A stretch of DNA of 64,000 nucleotides from Solenopsis invicta (GCF_016802725.1 NC_052666.1:3573501-3637500); one strand, 5' to 3'; shown: positions 11,601 through 22,668, counted from the stretch's first letter. The notes: generated by a model not told the origin, from the letters alone. Numbers and translations: made by a program.

Positions 11601-11762
11601 ATTTATAAATGTAGCGAACTACGACAAATATATTTTGATATTTTACCGTGCGATATTAAATGTAAAGCGTATAAAATGCCTTATTGGAAAAATTGTGAAA
11701 GATATTACGAAAATGATATTTCTGTTATTGCAGCGATATATAATGCTGAATGGTTGCATTAA
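8651..11762 (+). CDS. Transposase_21 / tnp2-like (EnSpm/CACTA-type) protein, two exons, one internal stop
   Basis: Exon 1 starts at ATG 8651 (MSSADKFPKRSRK, basic) and ends at 8879 before a GTATTG donor. The acceptor CAACAG ends at 9777 and the join is in phase, giving an acidic linker. The second exon reads to 11762 with one in-frame TAA at 11406-11408. Family hallmarks in order: STDGAN (about 10190), the FIADTPAKHH segment (about 10420), a zinc-binding HGGYYSCPKCKIPGE (about 10465) and DYMHLVCLGVVKK (about 10690). The C-terminal section after the stop still looks coding, so the TAA is a nonsense mutation or lies in a small unrecognised intron. Tnp2-type transposases mobilise CACTA elements, but many insect copies are stranded or domesticated. 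No CACTA termini were found. A DUF4806-like gene follows on the same strand. Confidence 0.72.
8894..9730. repeat. Long inverted repeat inside the intron of the tnp2-like gene
   Basis: Arms at about 8894-9120 and 9460-9730 are reverse complements at high identity; for example ACTATGTACGGCAGTAGCCA near 8920 is answered by its complement near 9695. Each arm carries a CTGAA(G/A)ATGG-stem-CGAAA motif (9066-9092 on minus, 9478-9507 on plus) resembling the terminal-repeat motifs of Penelope-like elements elsewhere in the window. The element lies entirely between the predicted splice sites, so it need not break the host frame. Target-site duplications were not resolved. Confidence 0.75.
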
Positions 11763-11946
11763 ATAATATTTAATAAAGTATGTACGCATATGTTTACGAA
11801 TAATATATATTCATTCAAAATTACTCAACTCTATTATTTGAAAACGTGAATGACACTTTACTATTACAAGTATTGCGCGGGTACACGCGTCTGCTAGTGT
11901 TTTAATTACTCAATTTACTTTAACATTCCTCTAAATATTTCTTGAA

Positions 11947-11956
11947 GAACAAATTA

Positions 11957-12054
<98 letters not shown>

Positions 12055-12068
12055 TAGATAATTTGTTC
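11947..12068. repeat. (TA)n(GATA)n microsatellite enclosed by an inverted repeat
   Basis: GAACAAATTATCTATAT at 11947-11963 is the reverse complement of ATATAGATAATTTGTTC at 12052-12068. Between them lie about 35 bp of TA repeat and about 60 bp of GATA/TAGA repeat. The whole can fold into a hairpin and may be a microsatellite that expanded in the loop of a small palindromic element. Confidence 0.85.
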
Positions 12069-12715
12069 TATATGGTTTTATTTTGTTATTGTCTTTTTGT
12101 CAAATATGTACATATGTATATGCATAATATTTTTCATATTTATTTTTTATTATTTTGTTATTATGTTACTTCTTTGAGATATTGTTATATTGAATATTGA
12201 TTGAGCTGCATTGCAGAGTTGTGATTACGCAGTGATGCCATTTTGAGCTCAAAGCACTATCACGCACACAAGCGAGAACTGCTACATCATATGTTCGTGC
12301 GCACTCCGAGTGTACATCATTCGCTTCGAGCGCACACGACTATCACGTGACCCCATTTATGGCGCCTAAGACCATGGTTTTTGCGCCTCGAAAATTCGAA
12401 AGGTGTTGCGATTCAAAGCGTGTGACTTCTTGTTGAGAAAGATAGCTAGTGTCCGGAATCAGCAGAATACTTCCAAATCATCATCTCAAGTTTTCACTCT
12501 TGACATTGGAAATTGTTTGAAACGAGGAGACAACAGGATTAACGGGTACGGTATGTAGTCGTTGTTGGGTGAATGATCTTTTGCAACGTAGTACTCACTC
12601 AGAGACGAGAGCCTCAAAGATCAAGCATACATAAGTATGTAGACACATAATTCAATATTGTTCAAGGTATCAAGATTAACTTTGCAAACAAGTGTATATA
12701 CTTTCATATGTAGAA

Positions 12716-12730
12716 CCTAACCTAACCTAA
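12716..12730. repeat. Three CCTAA units (TTAGG telomere-type motif)
   Basis: CCTAACCTAACCTAA at 12716-12730 equals three complements of the common insect telomere unit TTAGG. It is too short to be a telomeric array; it may be a chance or interstitial motif. Confidence 0.6.
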
Positions 12731-12938
12731 CTATACAGAAAGTATACATGTATTTTTTATCACAAAAAATTAATAAAAATGCATCCATTACTGTTTATTA
12801 AAATAAGCTTATATCCTTACGCTTAACAAAAATTAGTTTTCAAAAAATATTACTTTTATTATTAAACGTTTTAACGTATTTGATATATTAAAATATATTA
12901 TTTAATTCATCCCCACATAGGTAACAAAGTCTTATCCC

Positions 12939-15912
12939 ATGGATCCTCCAAGTCCTCAAACCATACTAAAAAAAACTCCGGTTGCCAAGGATTTTATGGC
13001 AAGGCTAGAGTCTGATGAAAATCGGGAACTACAAGACATCTCTAATTTTACTCGAAACTTCAGAAACAATAATAATGAAGAGATCCTTAGTCCAAAAAGA
13101 AAAAAATATAAAATGCAAGGTATTAGTATACGATTAATATTTCCTTATGAAAAAATACACTCAATCATACGTTGACGGTCCGAAATAACTACCTAATTGA
13201 ATGTAAACCTTCATGAAACACCCAAATTTTAGTGTTTATTCGATTTGTATTTTCTCGTAAGAGTTATTGATCTCTGAATTTTCTTGTGTTAATACTACAG
13301 CATTAAATTCATAGAAAATCTTTCCCAGATTGCTATGTCATATTCTAAAATTTTATAATCCTAATTAATATAATAAAATAATCTCTAATTCCTTTTGTAA
13401 TTCTGTAGCTCGAGTTTAAGTGCACAAGCAGATATAATTTTCCAGAGATATTATACTATTATAAAAAACGTTATCTAAATTTTAGAAAGCAAGAAATAAA
13501 AAATTTGTATGGAATACACATTAAAAAGACTGTAATCCCATTTTACATAGTTGCTCTTCACATTTTTCATTCGTAACTGTCTTCTAAGAAAGAATTTTCA
13601 CCAATTTAATAAATTTTATTTCTATCAAATAATGATATTTAATTTATTTATATTTATAAAATAAAATTTCATAATAAATATATACGCATTTTACATGCAA
13701 AACATAAAAATCACTTTACGTCAAATATTAATGTTATTTTTCACAAGTTTTTTTTTATCAGTTATATTTGTTCGAAGCACCATTAACATTGAATTTATTA
13801 GTTGAATAAAATCTTCAAAATTCAATTAATGTGTTTACAATTTCTTTACACGAAGGAATAAGAATATGATTGACAAACTTAAGTTTCCAAATTGTTCATA
13901 ATAATAATTATATATATTTAAAGTTATAGTTTTTGTACTTTAAAAAATTACATATTAACATTTTATGTAAAAAGTTTAAATAAATCTACAGGTATTATTT
14001 CTTTTAAAATATATTTTTGATAATTTTCAGCAACAAGTTCCCCCAAAAATTATGAAAATGTCTTAAACAAGGATTCAGAAATCGAGGAAGAAGAAAATGT
14101 TAATATACCAATATCAACTTTAAAATCAATATTATTTGAAATAAAGTAAATATTATTTATTTATTTAAATATGAAACTTTAAAAGTACCTTAATGTTCGA
14201 TTGTTAACTTATTCATAGCTAATATTTTAATTAGCAAATATATGTGTGTACGTGTATATTTACATGTATGTATATGTATGTGGATAAAACCTTTCTAAAT
14301 TTTTCTAGAGAGTTAAAAAAGGGACAGGAAAAAATATTAGAAGTTATAAATCAATTTGGAAATGCAAAAAGTACTAGCACAGCTGTCATAAAAGAAGTTC
14401 AAAAATTGAATCTTCCTCTGCAAACAGTTGAACAATTTCATAGCCTTATAAATGATGAGAAAGCATTGACTATTTTGGTAAGTTAAAATAAAATAACTTC
14501 ATACCAAGTGTGTGTACACACACATTTATATTATAATCATTCTTTAGTGTACTTGTATATAAAACTCGGAAACTAAAGTAGGTCTTAAACCTTTTCTCAG
14601 GAAAAATATTTTGTTCTCCTCGGAGGGTTCAACATATCAAATGCCTTGGATGGTTTTTTAAAAGCAAGCGTGACAGACAAATTAATAAAGTCATCTTTCA
14701 CGTGGAAAGAGGGAGATAAAAAAATTCGATTCCGGGAAACAGCTTTGAGTCTAAAATATTATGGTAATTATGAAAATTATTTCAATTATCTTGGATTGAC
14801 TTGACTCTTTGATTTAAAAGTTAATCTAATGTTATCACTTGCCGAGCACTAGATAGTAACATACCCGGGTCGCAATATGTACGTTCATTTAAATTGAAAA
14901 AAGATTATTTTTTAAATGAAAGAATATATCTATGTACTACAATAAATACATTATCTCTTCAAAAAAATAAGTAATTAATAATTATTCAAATTGTCTATTT
15001 TGTTCTGCTTGTATTAAAGTCAGTTTTCCGCAAGGCAACTAGCCATAATTTGTATCCTTTGGCAGATACAAATGCACATGTGATTTGTTTGAGTCGTATT
15101 ACAACAAACTTTTTTACACTTATTTTGCAAGCAACAAATTCAAAACTCGGATATTTTGTGAGCAACAAATTAGCAACAAATTCTTACATTATTATTATGT
15201 GTAATTTTATTTTTATATGTATATTGTTATGCTACCTTAATCTTCCTTTAGCGTAATATCAATTTAAAAAAAAAAAAAACAGTAACAAATTTTTTTACAA
15301 CAAATGAGGAACAAATAAAAATATTAGTTTGAATCGGTTCTGCTCTTCTTAATCTTTACGACAGTGATAGTGATGAGGAGTAGTTTCTCCATTTTTTGAG
15401 CAGACCTACTACTATGAACTTCTCTCAATGTTTGACAGAAGCAAAAGGTTTTGTGGTAGAATTAAAAAGTGGAACAGAAAGGTCAGTTTGAAAATTTGGA
15501 GACGTCATTGTTCTGAATGGTCACTGTCTTAAAGTCTTGCTGTATGTTCATTAACGTGATGATGCAAACAAGTTGAACTAATACGAGTAGACTAGTTCAC
15601 TCTCTGTGCTTCTGTGCAGTCGAAAATTTAATTATTATTTTGCTGTTGATGATATTTACTCTTTATTTCTAAGCTTAGTTCTAAATTTATTTTATACATA
15701 TTTTTATTGTAGGTGCTCTCCGGAAAATTGAAAATTTCAAAAATATTTCAGTTAAAGACTACGAATTAGAGATGTCAAAGATTATAAAAAATGCACAGCA
15801 GCGACATTATATGTCTGAGCACAGAAAGGAGCACGGAAATGTCAATGCTTTGGAGAAGTCACGCGCTGAAAATCTGCTTGCTGCTAAGTATGCGGCGGCT
15901 AGCATGACCTGA
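12939..15912 (+). CDS. DUF4806-like protein, five exons, 275 residues, intact
   Basis: Exons 12939-13119, 14031-14145, 14309-14477, 14601-14763 and 15713-15912 join through GT/AG introns with matching phases (1, 2, 0, 1) into one 276-codon frame including the TGA stop. The first ATG follows TTATCCC. Residues 1-95 are hydrophilic and Lys/Asn/Glu-rich (MDPPSPQTILKKTP...). Exon 3 begins a helical segment leading to LNLPLQTVEQFHSLI. Exon 4 carries LLGGFNISNALDGFL and a SFTWKEGDKKIRFRETAL segment. This order (LPL-T-E-F, GG, Trp, Lys-rich, Phe-x-x-T) matches my recollection of DUF4806, a domain very common in ants and often transposon-linked. The C-terminus is basic and helical with no recognised motif. 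Function is unknown; nuclear or DNA binding is only a guess. No lesion was seen, unlike almost every other coding sequence here, so selection or recent origin is likely. Confidence 0.75.
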
Positions 15913-15944
15913 TTACACGTAAATCATATAATATAATTTTTTGT

Positions 15945-15950
15945 AATAAA
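15945..15950 (+). promoter_or_regulatory. Polyadenylation signal AATAAA
   Basis: AATAAA lies 33 bases after the stop codon of the DUF4806-like gene, a plausible spacing for its 3' end. A second ATAAAA-type motif follows at about 15970. Confidence 0.6.
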
Positions 15951-16397
15951 ACAATATATATTATCTTATATAATAAAACATTAATACATAGTTACTTGAT
16001 TTCATTATTTTAACATATTCCAAAAATTTTTTAACTATTGATACTATAGCAAATTAAGGATCAATCAAGCTAAAGATCTATGACATTTATTTTAACTTTT
16101 CGTAGACAATTTCCGTTGAAAATATAATTAAAAGTGTACATAAATAACATACAGTTTAATTACCTATTCATTTTATTTTTTCCGAGAGACTGCTTTTGCA
16201 TTTTAAATAATTTTTTTTACAAATAAGTGATTATTTAGGTCATTATCAAATTATCAATATTATATACAATTTATATAATTTAATGAATATAAATTAATAA
16301 TATCTAAATATAAAATTTTACGGAAATTTATAGAGGACTGTTAATATAGTATATAGTGCATAGACAGACAGAAATGTGAGGTACATTCAAAGAATTG

Positions 16398-16646
16398 TAG
16401 TGCAATATAAGCGGGCATAAAATACAAATTACTTTCAATCTACAGTAGTGCGATAGAAGCGGGCATAAAATACAGATTACTTTCGATCTACTGTAGTGTG
16501 ATAGAAGTGGAACTAAAATATTAATTACTTATGATCTACTGTAGGTTAAAGGAAGCATAGATAAAATACTAGCTACTTTTGATCTACTGTAAAGCGATAG
16601 AAGCGGGAGCGAAAAGTACAAATGATTTTGAACTACTGTAGCGTAG
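16398..16646. repeat. Minisatellite, five copies of a 48-bp unit
   Basis: The unit runs TAGTGYGATAGAAGCGGG, then CATAAAATAC, then ATTACTTTCGATCTACTG. Copies start at 16398, 16446, 16494, 16542 and 16590 (exact 48-bp spacing), with a partial sixth near 16639. Divergence rises towards the right. Short inverted words CTACTGTAG recur at each junction. From 15951 to 16397 and 16647 to 17330 no gene was seen. Confidence 0.92.
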
Positions 16647-17334
16647 TATATGCTGTCACAAAATGTGCGTTATGCTCAATTTACTATGAGGCAAAACAAT
16701 TAAGAAAATGTGTTCGGATACAATTTAGATATTGTATGAGCTAACAGGCTTCCTCATCAAGAATAACATTTACCCTTCCAGTGTTGATTACGACTTGCTA
16801 GCATTGAGGAACGTAGGGAGAGCGGTTGTAACTGCATTATAGTTTGTGGAATTTAGAATGCTACAATCGATCTACCGTGCTACCTGGGAAATAAGTCGTT
16901 TTCGAGTTATAGCCACACAAATTAAATTTAAACAATATTTACTTAATTAAAGAGTACCAGTATTTATTTTAAAAGTTGGAACTCTTAATTGAAACAATTT
17001 GTATTAATTTAAAATAAATGTTTTAATAAGACAAAATAATTTTCTTAAAACAGAAAAAGAACACTTTATATTCTAAAAAATATATATTTATTTTTAAAAA
17101 TATTGATACTTATTTCAATAATTCTAGATGTTAATCAAAAAATTTTCTTTAATACAAGTAAACTATTGTATTAATAACAAAACGTCTTTTTGAAATAAAT
17201 AACATTTTTTTATTAATAAATAAATATATTTGTTTGCTTCAATAAATATATTATCAATGTTGAAAACTGTTTAATCAATACAAAAACATAATTCTTTTCT
17301 TTTAGATTATATTTTTTTAATTAATGAGTAATAT

Positions 17335-17560
17335 TCTTTGTGTTTTAATATTCGTACTATTGTGTAATGGGGTGATTTAACGAACCTAGGAGAGAAGCAC
17401 CAACTAATCACGTTACTATTAGGGTATACATTATTTCGACCAATCACAGAATTATTTGATTGATCAGTGTTATTCATACTGCAATGGTCACCTGATCAGT
17501 CGGCAACTCTCTTCTAGACTTGCTAAATTACTCAATTCTAATAATACGAATATCTAAGCA
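17335..17560. repeat. Imperfect palindromic MITE-like element
   Basis: About 95 bases on the left (ATATTCGTACTATT through CTAGGAGAGAAGCACCAACT) are answered in reverse complement on the right (AGTCGGCAACTCTCTTCTAG through AATAATACGAATAT). Identity is moderate, which suggests age. No coding sequence. A separate 36-bp tandem duplication with CATTTTATTATA lies at 17651-17722. Confidence 0.6.
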
Positions 17561-17960
17561 TAAAAAATTTTTTTAAGTTCTCAAGATGATATTCTTATCA
17601 AAATAATGAATTTACCTTGTATATAAAATAAAGAAAACATTTGAGTCATATAAAACATTTTATTATAGTGCATACTTTGTTACTAATAAAACATTTTATT
17701 ATAATGCATATATTGTTACTAATAAGTAACAGAAAGTATCGCAATTGTGAACATACAATACTAAAAAAATAATATTAGTAGAAAAAGAGGAAAAAGTACG
17801 TTATAACGAATCTAAAAGCTTTATACTTATATATCAAAACTTTTAACATATAATAGTTATAAAAAAGAAGGAATATAATATTTATTATTTGACATAATGT
17901 GAGCATTGTAAACTTTGTAATCTACAAGATTATTTATTTTGAGCAATAAATCCCCATTCG

Positions 17961-18317
17961 TTATATGCTCCATAGTTCTTTTTCATTATATGCTCCATAG
18001 TTCTCGCAATAACACAAATTGATGTACTTATTAAATAAGAAAAATACATTTTTACATTTATTAATTATAATGTACTTAATTTTCCCAAAAACTAGAGACG
18101 CATATGTTTTTATATTTATAAAATTATTGATTTCATAACGAGTTCCATATAATCTCGCCCATAGAACACAATAGTAATCGTCAACATGTCCTGGTAATAG
18201 AAATTTAAAATTATTATAATCATTTACAAAATTTAATTTTGAAATAGAAGATCTATGGGAAAGACGTATTGGGAACTTTTTGTTACAAATAATGTTAATT
18301 AAAAATAATGGGAACAC
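17961..18317 (-). CDS. Hypothetical ORF, 118 codons
   Basis: An open frame from 18317 down to 17961 encodes a Tyr/Cys/Asn-rich protein with PGHVDDYYCVLWARLYGT near its middle. That segment has a non-random look, reminiscent of the C-terminal tails of transposase-derived insect proteins, but I do not recognise the family. It could be a last exon, a remnant or chance in AT-rich sequence. The last 18 codons include a short direct repeat of ATGCTCCATAGTTC, which argues for decay at the 3' end. Confidence 0.25.
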   Translation of the reverse strand: MFPLFLINIICNKKFPIRLSHRSSISKLNFVNDYNNFKFLLPGHVDDYYCVLWARLYGTRYEINNFINIKTYASLVFGKIKYIIINKCKNVFFLFNKYINLCYCENYGAYNEKELWSI

Positions 18318-18719
18318 ATAGACAATTTAAATCGGAAAAACGCTTGACATCGGAATTTTTCACAAGACAAAATGTAACGTAATTTTAATTAACACTAACG
18401 AATTCTGTGCTTTAAAAAGTAAAAGAAACATTTTTTTTACTTTCTTCGAGTAGAGCAAAAACAGATCTTTTCATAATGCCCTTCTTTATAAAAATATCAA
18501 ATGTATTTCTTAAGTAATGGAAAATTATAGGTTTCATATAATAACTTTAAGAATCAAACATTTTATTTTATTAAAAAATATATAATAAATGTTACATTGT
18601 TACATACAAAATAATGTTGAAAACCAAAGACATTAATGGATATATTTTACAACATTTTTATTTATTTATGTAAATATTTTTTTAGTTAGTTTTTTCTCTA
18701 GTTTTTTATCTACATAACT

Positions 18720-18792
18720 ATTTCAATGAAATCATAAGATTTTTTTGTTTAATTCATTAAACAAAAAGGTTTTATAATTTCATTGAAAATGT
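18720..18792. repeat. Hairpin of about 72 bp
   Basis: ATTTCAATGAAATCATAA on the left pairs with TTATAATTTCATTGAAAAT on the right, with an inner pairing of TTGTTTAAT with ATTAAACAA around 18748-18767. It may be a tiny MITE. The rest of 18318-19150 shows nothing recognisable. Confidence 0.65.
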
Positions 18793-19150
18793 GTCCATTA
18801 ACATCTATCGTTTTCCGTATAATTTTGTATGTAATAATCTAATATTTATTATATACTTTTTAATAAACTGCATATTACAAACTTGGTAAAACATGACAAA
18901 CGATATTAACAATTAAACAACTTACTTTCAAAATTTTTAATTTGATTTGAGATTTTCTAGCTTTAAATCTTTTAATATTTTTTGAGTCTCTTCATCAGCC
19001 ATGTTACAGAACCTATTTAAGGTACTTGAGCCAAATAAGGCCCAATACTAAATAAAGCCCACTTTTAAATTTACCATTTAAAAACCCGCTTTATGTTTGA
19101 AATATATGCTTAAAAGATATGTCATAGGAAGTAGATAAAGACTGAATAGG

Positions 19151-19392
19151 AAATTAATACCGCTGACAACACGTTTATTCAGTGCAACGAAAGTTTGTAA
19201 CAAAGTGGGTAAATCAGTCGTTTTTATAAAAATGTGTTGTAATTTTAATAAGTATACATTATTTTATGGTTAAATTAATACCGCTGACAACACGTTTATT
19301 CAGTGCAACGAAAGTTTGTAACAGAGTGGGTAAATCAGTCGTTTTTATTAAAATGTGTTGTAATTTTAATAAGTATACATTATTTTATGGTT
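19151..19392. repeat. Recent 121-bp tandem duplication
   Basis: Sequence from 19151 to 19271 is repeated almost exactly from 19272 to 19392 (for example CCGCTGACAACACG at 19160 and 19281), with only a few differences. This is a recent local duplication of non-coding sequence. From 19393 to 20548 there is no recognised gene; a T30 homopolymer lies at 20249-20278, possibly the reversed poly(A) of an old retroposed insertion. Confidence 0.95.
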
Positions 19393-20245
19393 TATGGCAA
19401 CATATTATAATATTATTCAACTTTCTAACTATAGGAAGAAACAAATATGTATATCAATTTTCTGGAATAAATATATTTTTTTATAAATAATGTATTAAGA
19501 AATAAGGCTTTCTTGTACATTAATTGTTATAGCTATTGTCATTTGTTTATTATGTATGTAGCTTGCAACAGAGAATAACGATTTTCAATGATATTAACTT
19601 TCCATAAGCTAAAATTGCACTAGAATAGCCAGAATTTTTTATTGTTAAAATATTAATTACAGACAAAATTAAAAATAATTGTGATGTTTTACTAGTATAA
19701 TAGATCTTAAAGGATTTTGTATTTATGATTGTATTAATAATCATTTTAACAGTTGAGTTGTGTTACGAACGTTTGCGTTACGCAGAGTTAAGTATTGAAG
19801 TAAAGTTCTTCAATGGTTTAGTTCAAACTTGATAATATTGTGTATTTTAGTACATAAAACATAAATATGAATATAAAATCGTTGCTCTTAAGCAAGTAAA
19901 AAATTATAAAGCGTTAAAGATTGACACTTGTGAGGTTAGGAAATCACACCAATGGCATAAAAGAACATGCAAACGTGTATGTTTGCATTTGTTTTTTGTA
20001 TACCTACATCCTTTTTTAAATAAAAGAAAGTCTTAACAACAGCTTTTTTACAGACTTTCAAAATCTGTGAAAAATAGAAATTTCGAAATATTCCCGGACT
20101 AGTTACGAATTACCCCGGGCTTGGGACTATTCTTAATTATTGGCATTGGTCGACATTTTTATATGTACTTTAAAGCAAGTACATTTGCATGTTCTATCTA
20201 TACCGGCATTGTGAAGGGGAAGGTTCAACCTTTCAAACCGGCTCT

Positions 20246-20284
<39 letters not shown>

Positions 20285-20548
20285 GGACTCAGGAGAGTTA
20301 CAAAAGAAAAAAAAGGTCTAACGGTTTGTCCCGGTCCCCCCTATAATAAAGACGCATTAGGATTTAATGTAGCTCGAATCGTAAATGTATAACTTCAATA
20401 TAATTACAGCAAAATAACAAGTCTAAATTGCAGGAAATTGGACTCCAAACGATGAAGTAGTACTCGCACGCGGCCGTGGTACCACACGATATACAGAACA
20501 CAGGATAACAGTAACGGACACGAAACGCTTGTCGCGCGTGATAGCGAC

Positions 20549-20655
20549 CTCCGTGAAGTTGGCACCCGACTTTTACGAAATCGAATTTCAAAGTGTGTTT
20601 CTTGTAAGATTTTGTCTGTAGATGATTGTAGTGAATATTATTTTGTTTGTAGTTA
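20549..20655 (+). repeat. Arm fragment of a GTGAAGTTGGCAC inverted-repeat element
   Basis: This block starts CCTCCGTGAAGTTGGCACCC and matches 29560-29670 along its length (both continue through TTTCTTGTARGATTTTGTCT and TTTGTTTGTAGTTAAAAA). The terminus resembles those of the two foldback elements at 4913 and 56536. It is directly joined to the 3' part of a Penelope-like element, as if everything between had been deleted or never inserted. Confidence 0.75.
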
Positions 20656-21365
20656 AAAATAAATGCGTATCTTTCTCTGTTAAAGAGATTGCGATCTTAG
20701 AGAAGGAAGCTTTTACGTGTCCGTTTATTTACTCAATTATTTATGTATTTAATTTATCTATGTATTTTTATGATCCGACTTTTTAGTATTTTTTAAATAA
20801 TTATGTATTAATTTATTTACTCAATTCTTTTTGACAAACTCTATCAACGGACACATTTCTTCACGGCGGAATCACGTACTTATGTTTATATTCTCCACGA
20901 CTTATACTTATTGTTTTAAGTTGCTTGTCTATATTCTGTTAAATCAATGTATCTCCGACCTGCTTATGTACGCTTAACGACTAGTCGAGTCGATTTGAAA
21001 CATCTTGTACTGACTGCGGCCTTCCCTAATTCCGTTCGATAACTACTATTGTCAAATGCCTTATCCATGGCTTCGCGAGTCGTCGTCGATTTTTAATGGT
21101 AAGTCACTCAAATCTACAACTCTTTAAAGTTACTTAAAGTTTATTACATAATATCAATTGTAGGGTGATCAAACTTTCCCCATAACACGTTAAAATAATT
21201 TTCACTTCGGAATCGGCAAACCGGCAGTGACAATCACATGGAATCGGCGATGACTCAAGCACTGATTAGTTAAGAGGATAAGATTGTTTACGAATTTCTG
21301 ATTTATGTATTCAAAATTTTTTGCTGATGATGCCAAAGAGAGTTGAAACGTTCAAAGATTAATGT
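20656..21365 (+). mobile_element. Penelope-like element copy 1, 3' part, split by BEL
   Basis: From ATGCGTATCTTTCTCT onward this matches 30886-31603, the end of the endonuclease frame plus the 3' region of the PLE copy at 30157. It ends at the BEL insertion point (AATGT, 21361-21365) and resumes after the BEL element at 28586. A hammerhead-ribozyme-like core (CTGATGA at 21324, GAAAC at 21345) is present, with a weaker helix II than in the other copy. Confidence 0.85.
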
Positions 21366-21721
21366 TGTTAAGTACTACAGTTAATACTGCCCTTCCATAA
21401 TACTAGTTGTAGTTTCCCGCGCGGAGAAATCCCCCTTTTGTGTTAAGTTCGCGTCTAGTGACTCGGGCACTTCTCGTTCGGCTCGGTCCGTTCTCTCTCG
21501 TGCAACCTCGGATGCTCGCGATGCAGACCCAGAAGCACTCCATGTCCCGCGAGCGAGTAGGTCGGTGCGTTCGTTGTAACTGTACGATTTTTGTCACCGA
21601 GATCAATAAATCTTTTAATCGAGAGAACACCAGCTTCTCGACCACGTTATTAACCACGAAGCAATCCTCCCGTGAACCCAACGTGGCAGAGCACGCGCAT
21701 GGCGTGCCCGAATCATTAACA
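21366..21721 (+). repeat. BEL 5' LTR
   Basis: 356 bp, with terminal inverted pentamers TGTTA...TAACA. It differs from the 3' LTR by one base near 21605 (CAATAAATC against CTATAAATC) and one near 21661 (GAAGCAATCC against GAAGTAATCC). AATAAA at about 21605 exists only in this LTR, so the corresponding change in the 3' LTR alters a possible polyadenylation signal there. Confidence 0.97.
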
Positions 21722-21725
21722 ATCT

Positions 21726-21745
21726 TGGTCCTTCGAGCCGGATTC
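21726..21745 (+). promoter_or_regulatory. Primer-binding site, complementary to tRNA-Tyr
   Basis: TGGTCCTTCGAGCCGGATTC, four bases after the LTR, is complementary to a tRNA ending ...CCGGCTCGAAGGACCA, which is the 3' end of insect tRNA-Tyr as I remember it. It would prime minus-strand DNA synthesis. The 20-base match begins with TGG, pairing with the CCA tail. Confidence 0.85.
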
Positions 21746-22221
21746 TTCAATCCGCGATCTCAGTGTGACGGTCAACGACGATAGCCAGGTTCAGTGCAAC
21801 GAGGCGTGAACAGCGGCCATTTTACGACGATCGCAGGCCTGACTACGCGGGCACATTGCGTCATCAAGAATCATCGTCTAAATGAGCGGGTGATCGGCAG
21901 CCATTAAACACGAGGATCGTAGCCCGACCACGCGGGCACATTACATCTTCGGGGCGCGTCACCTGAGGCAACGGGCGTGCAGCAGTGATTGTTCCAAGGA
22001 ACGCGTCCGACCACGGACACGTGGCTCGTGACATAAGCGAGCGCTCGACATATTCGAACGACGCCTCACCAAGGAGGCGCACTGCGGCGACGATCAGCGA
22101 GCGCACGGACATAGGTCGACACGGCGCCTCGCCTAGGAGGCGCACCGCAGCGACGAGCAAGTCCGGTAAGCAGGCCGCGGCCACCCGCCGAAGCGGCGCA
22201 ACGAGCATTCAGGAGACGCAA

Positions 22222-22557
22222 GACGAGCGGCTTCGACAGCCAGACATCGAGCCGCCACTTCTGGCCATCGCCTCACCTAGGAGGCGCATCGCAGCGACAA
22301 CGCAGGACGAGCGGCTTCGACAGCCAGACATCGAGCCGCCACTTCTGGCCATCGCCTCACCTAGGAGGCGCATCGCAGCGACGACGCAGGACGAGCGGCT
22401 TCGACAGCCAGACATCGAGCCGCCACTTCTGGCCATCGCCTCACCTAGGAGGCGCATCGCAGCGACGACGCAGGACGAGCGGCTTCGACAGCCAGACATC
22501 GAGCCGCCATTTCTAGACATCACCTCGCCAAGGAGACCTCTTCCCCCCCCTCCCCGG
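22222..22557 (+). repeat. Minisatellite in the BEL leader, four 84-bp units
   Basis: Units beginning GACGAGCGGCTTCGACAG start at 22222, 22306, 22390 and 22474, exactly 84 bp apart; the first three are nearly identical and the last has diverged. Because 84 is a multiple of three, frames on both strands stay open across it (28-residue repeats), but both precede the gag start and are probably not translated as element proteins. Confidence 0.95.
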
Positions 22558-22668
22558 CGCCAACGACTAGCATTACGATTCGGTCGCGCGCGCGCGCGCA
22601 AAGCGAGGTAAGCTTTCAGTGGCAGCCAATCAGCTTTCGCGAATTGAAAATTTCTGTTCTCTTTCAAT

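Larger units (their letters stand above)
11763..12938. other. Intergenic, no gene seen
   Basis: Between the tnp2-like gene and the DUF4806-like gene there is AT-rich sequence, the TA/GATA hairpin at 11947-12068, a moderately GC-richer patch at 12210-12560 that could hold promoter or 5' UTR of the downstream gene, and a short CCTAA run. A possible splice acceptor (CCCCACATAG ending at 12920) just upstream of the ATG at 12939 suggests an upstream non-coding exon, which cannot be placed. Confidence 0.4.

Noticed and set aside
12716..12730. Telomere proximity suggested by CCTAA repeats
   Set aside because: Only three units; an internal or chance motif is more likely, with genes and transposons on both sides.
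20189..20392. ORF containing a poly-Phe run
   Set aside because: The run is translated from a T30 homopolymer; no domain is present.
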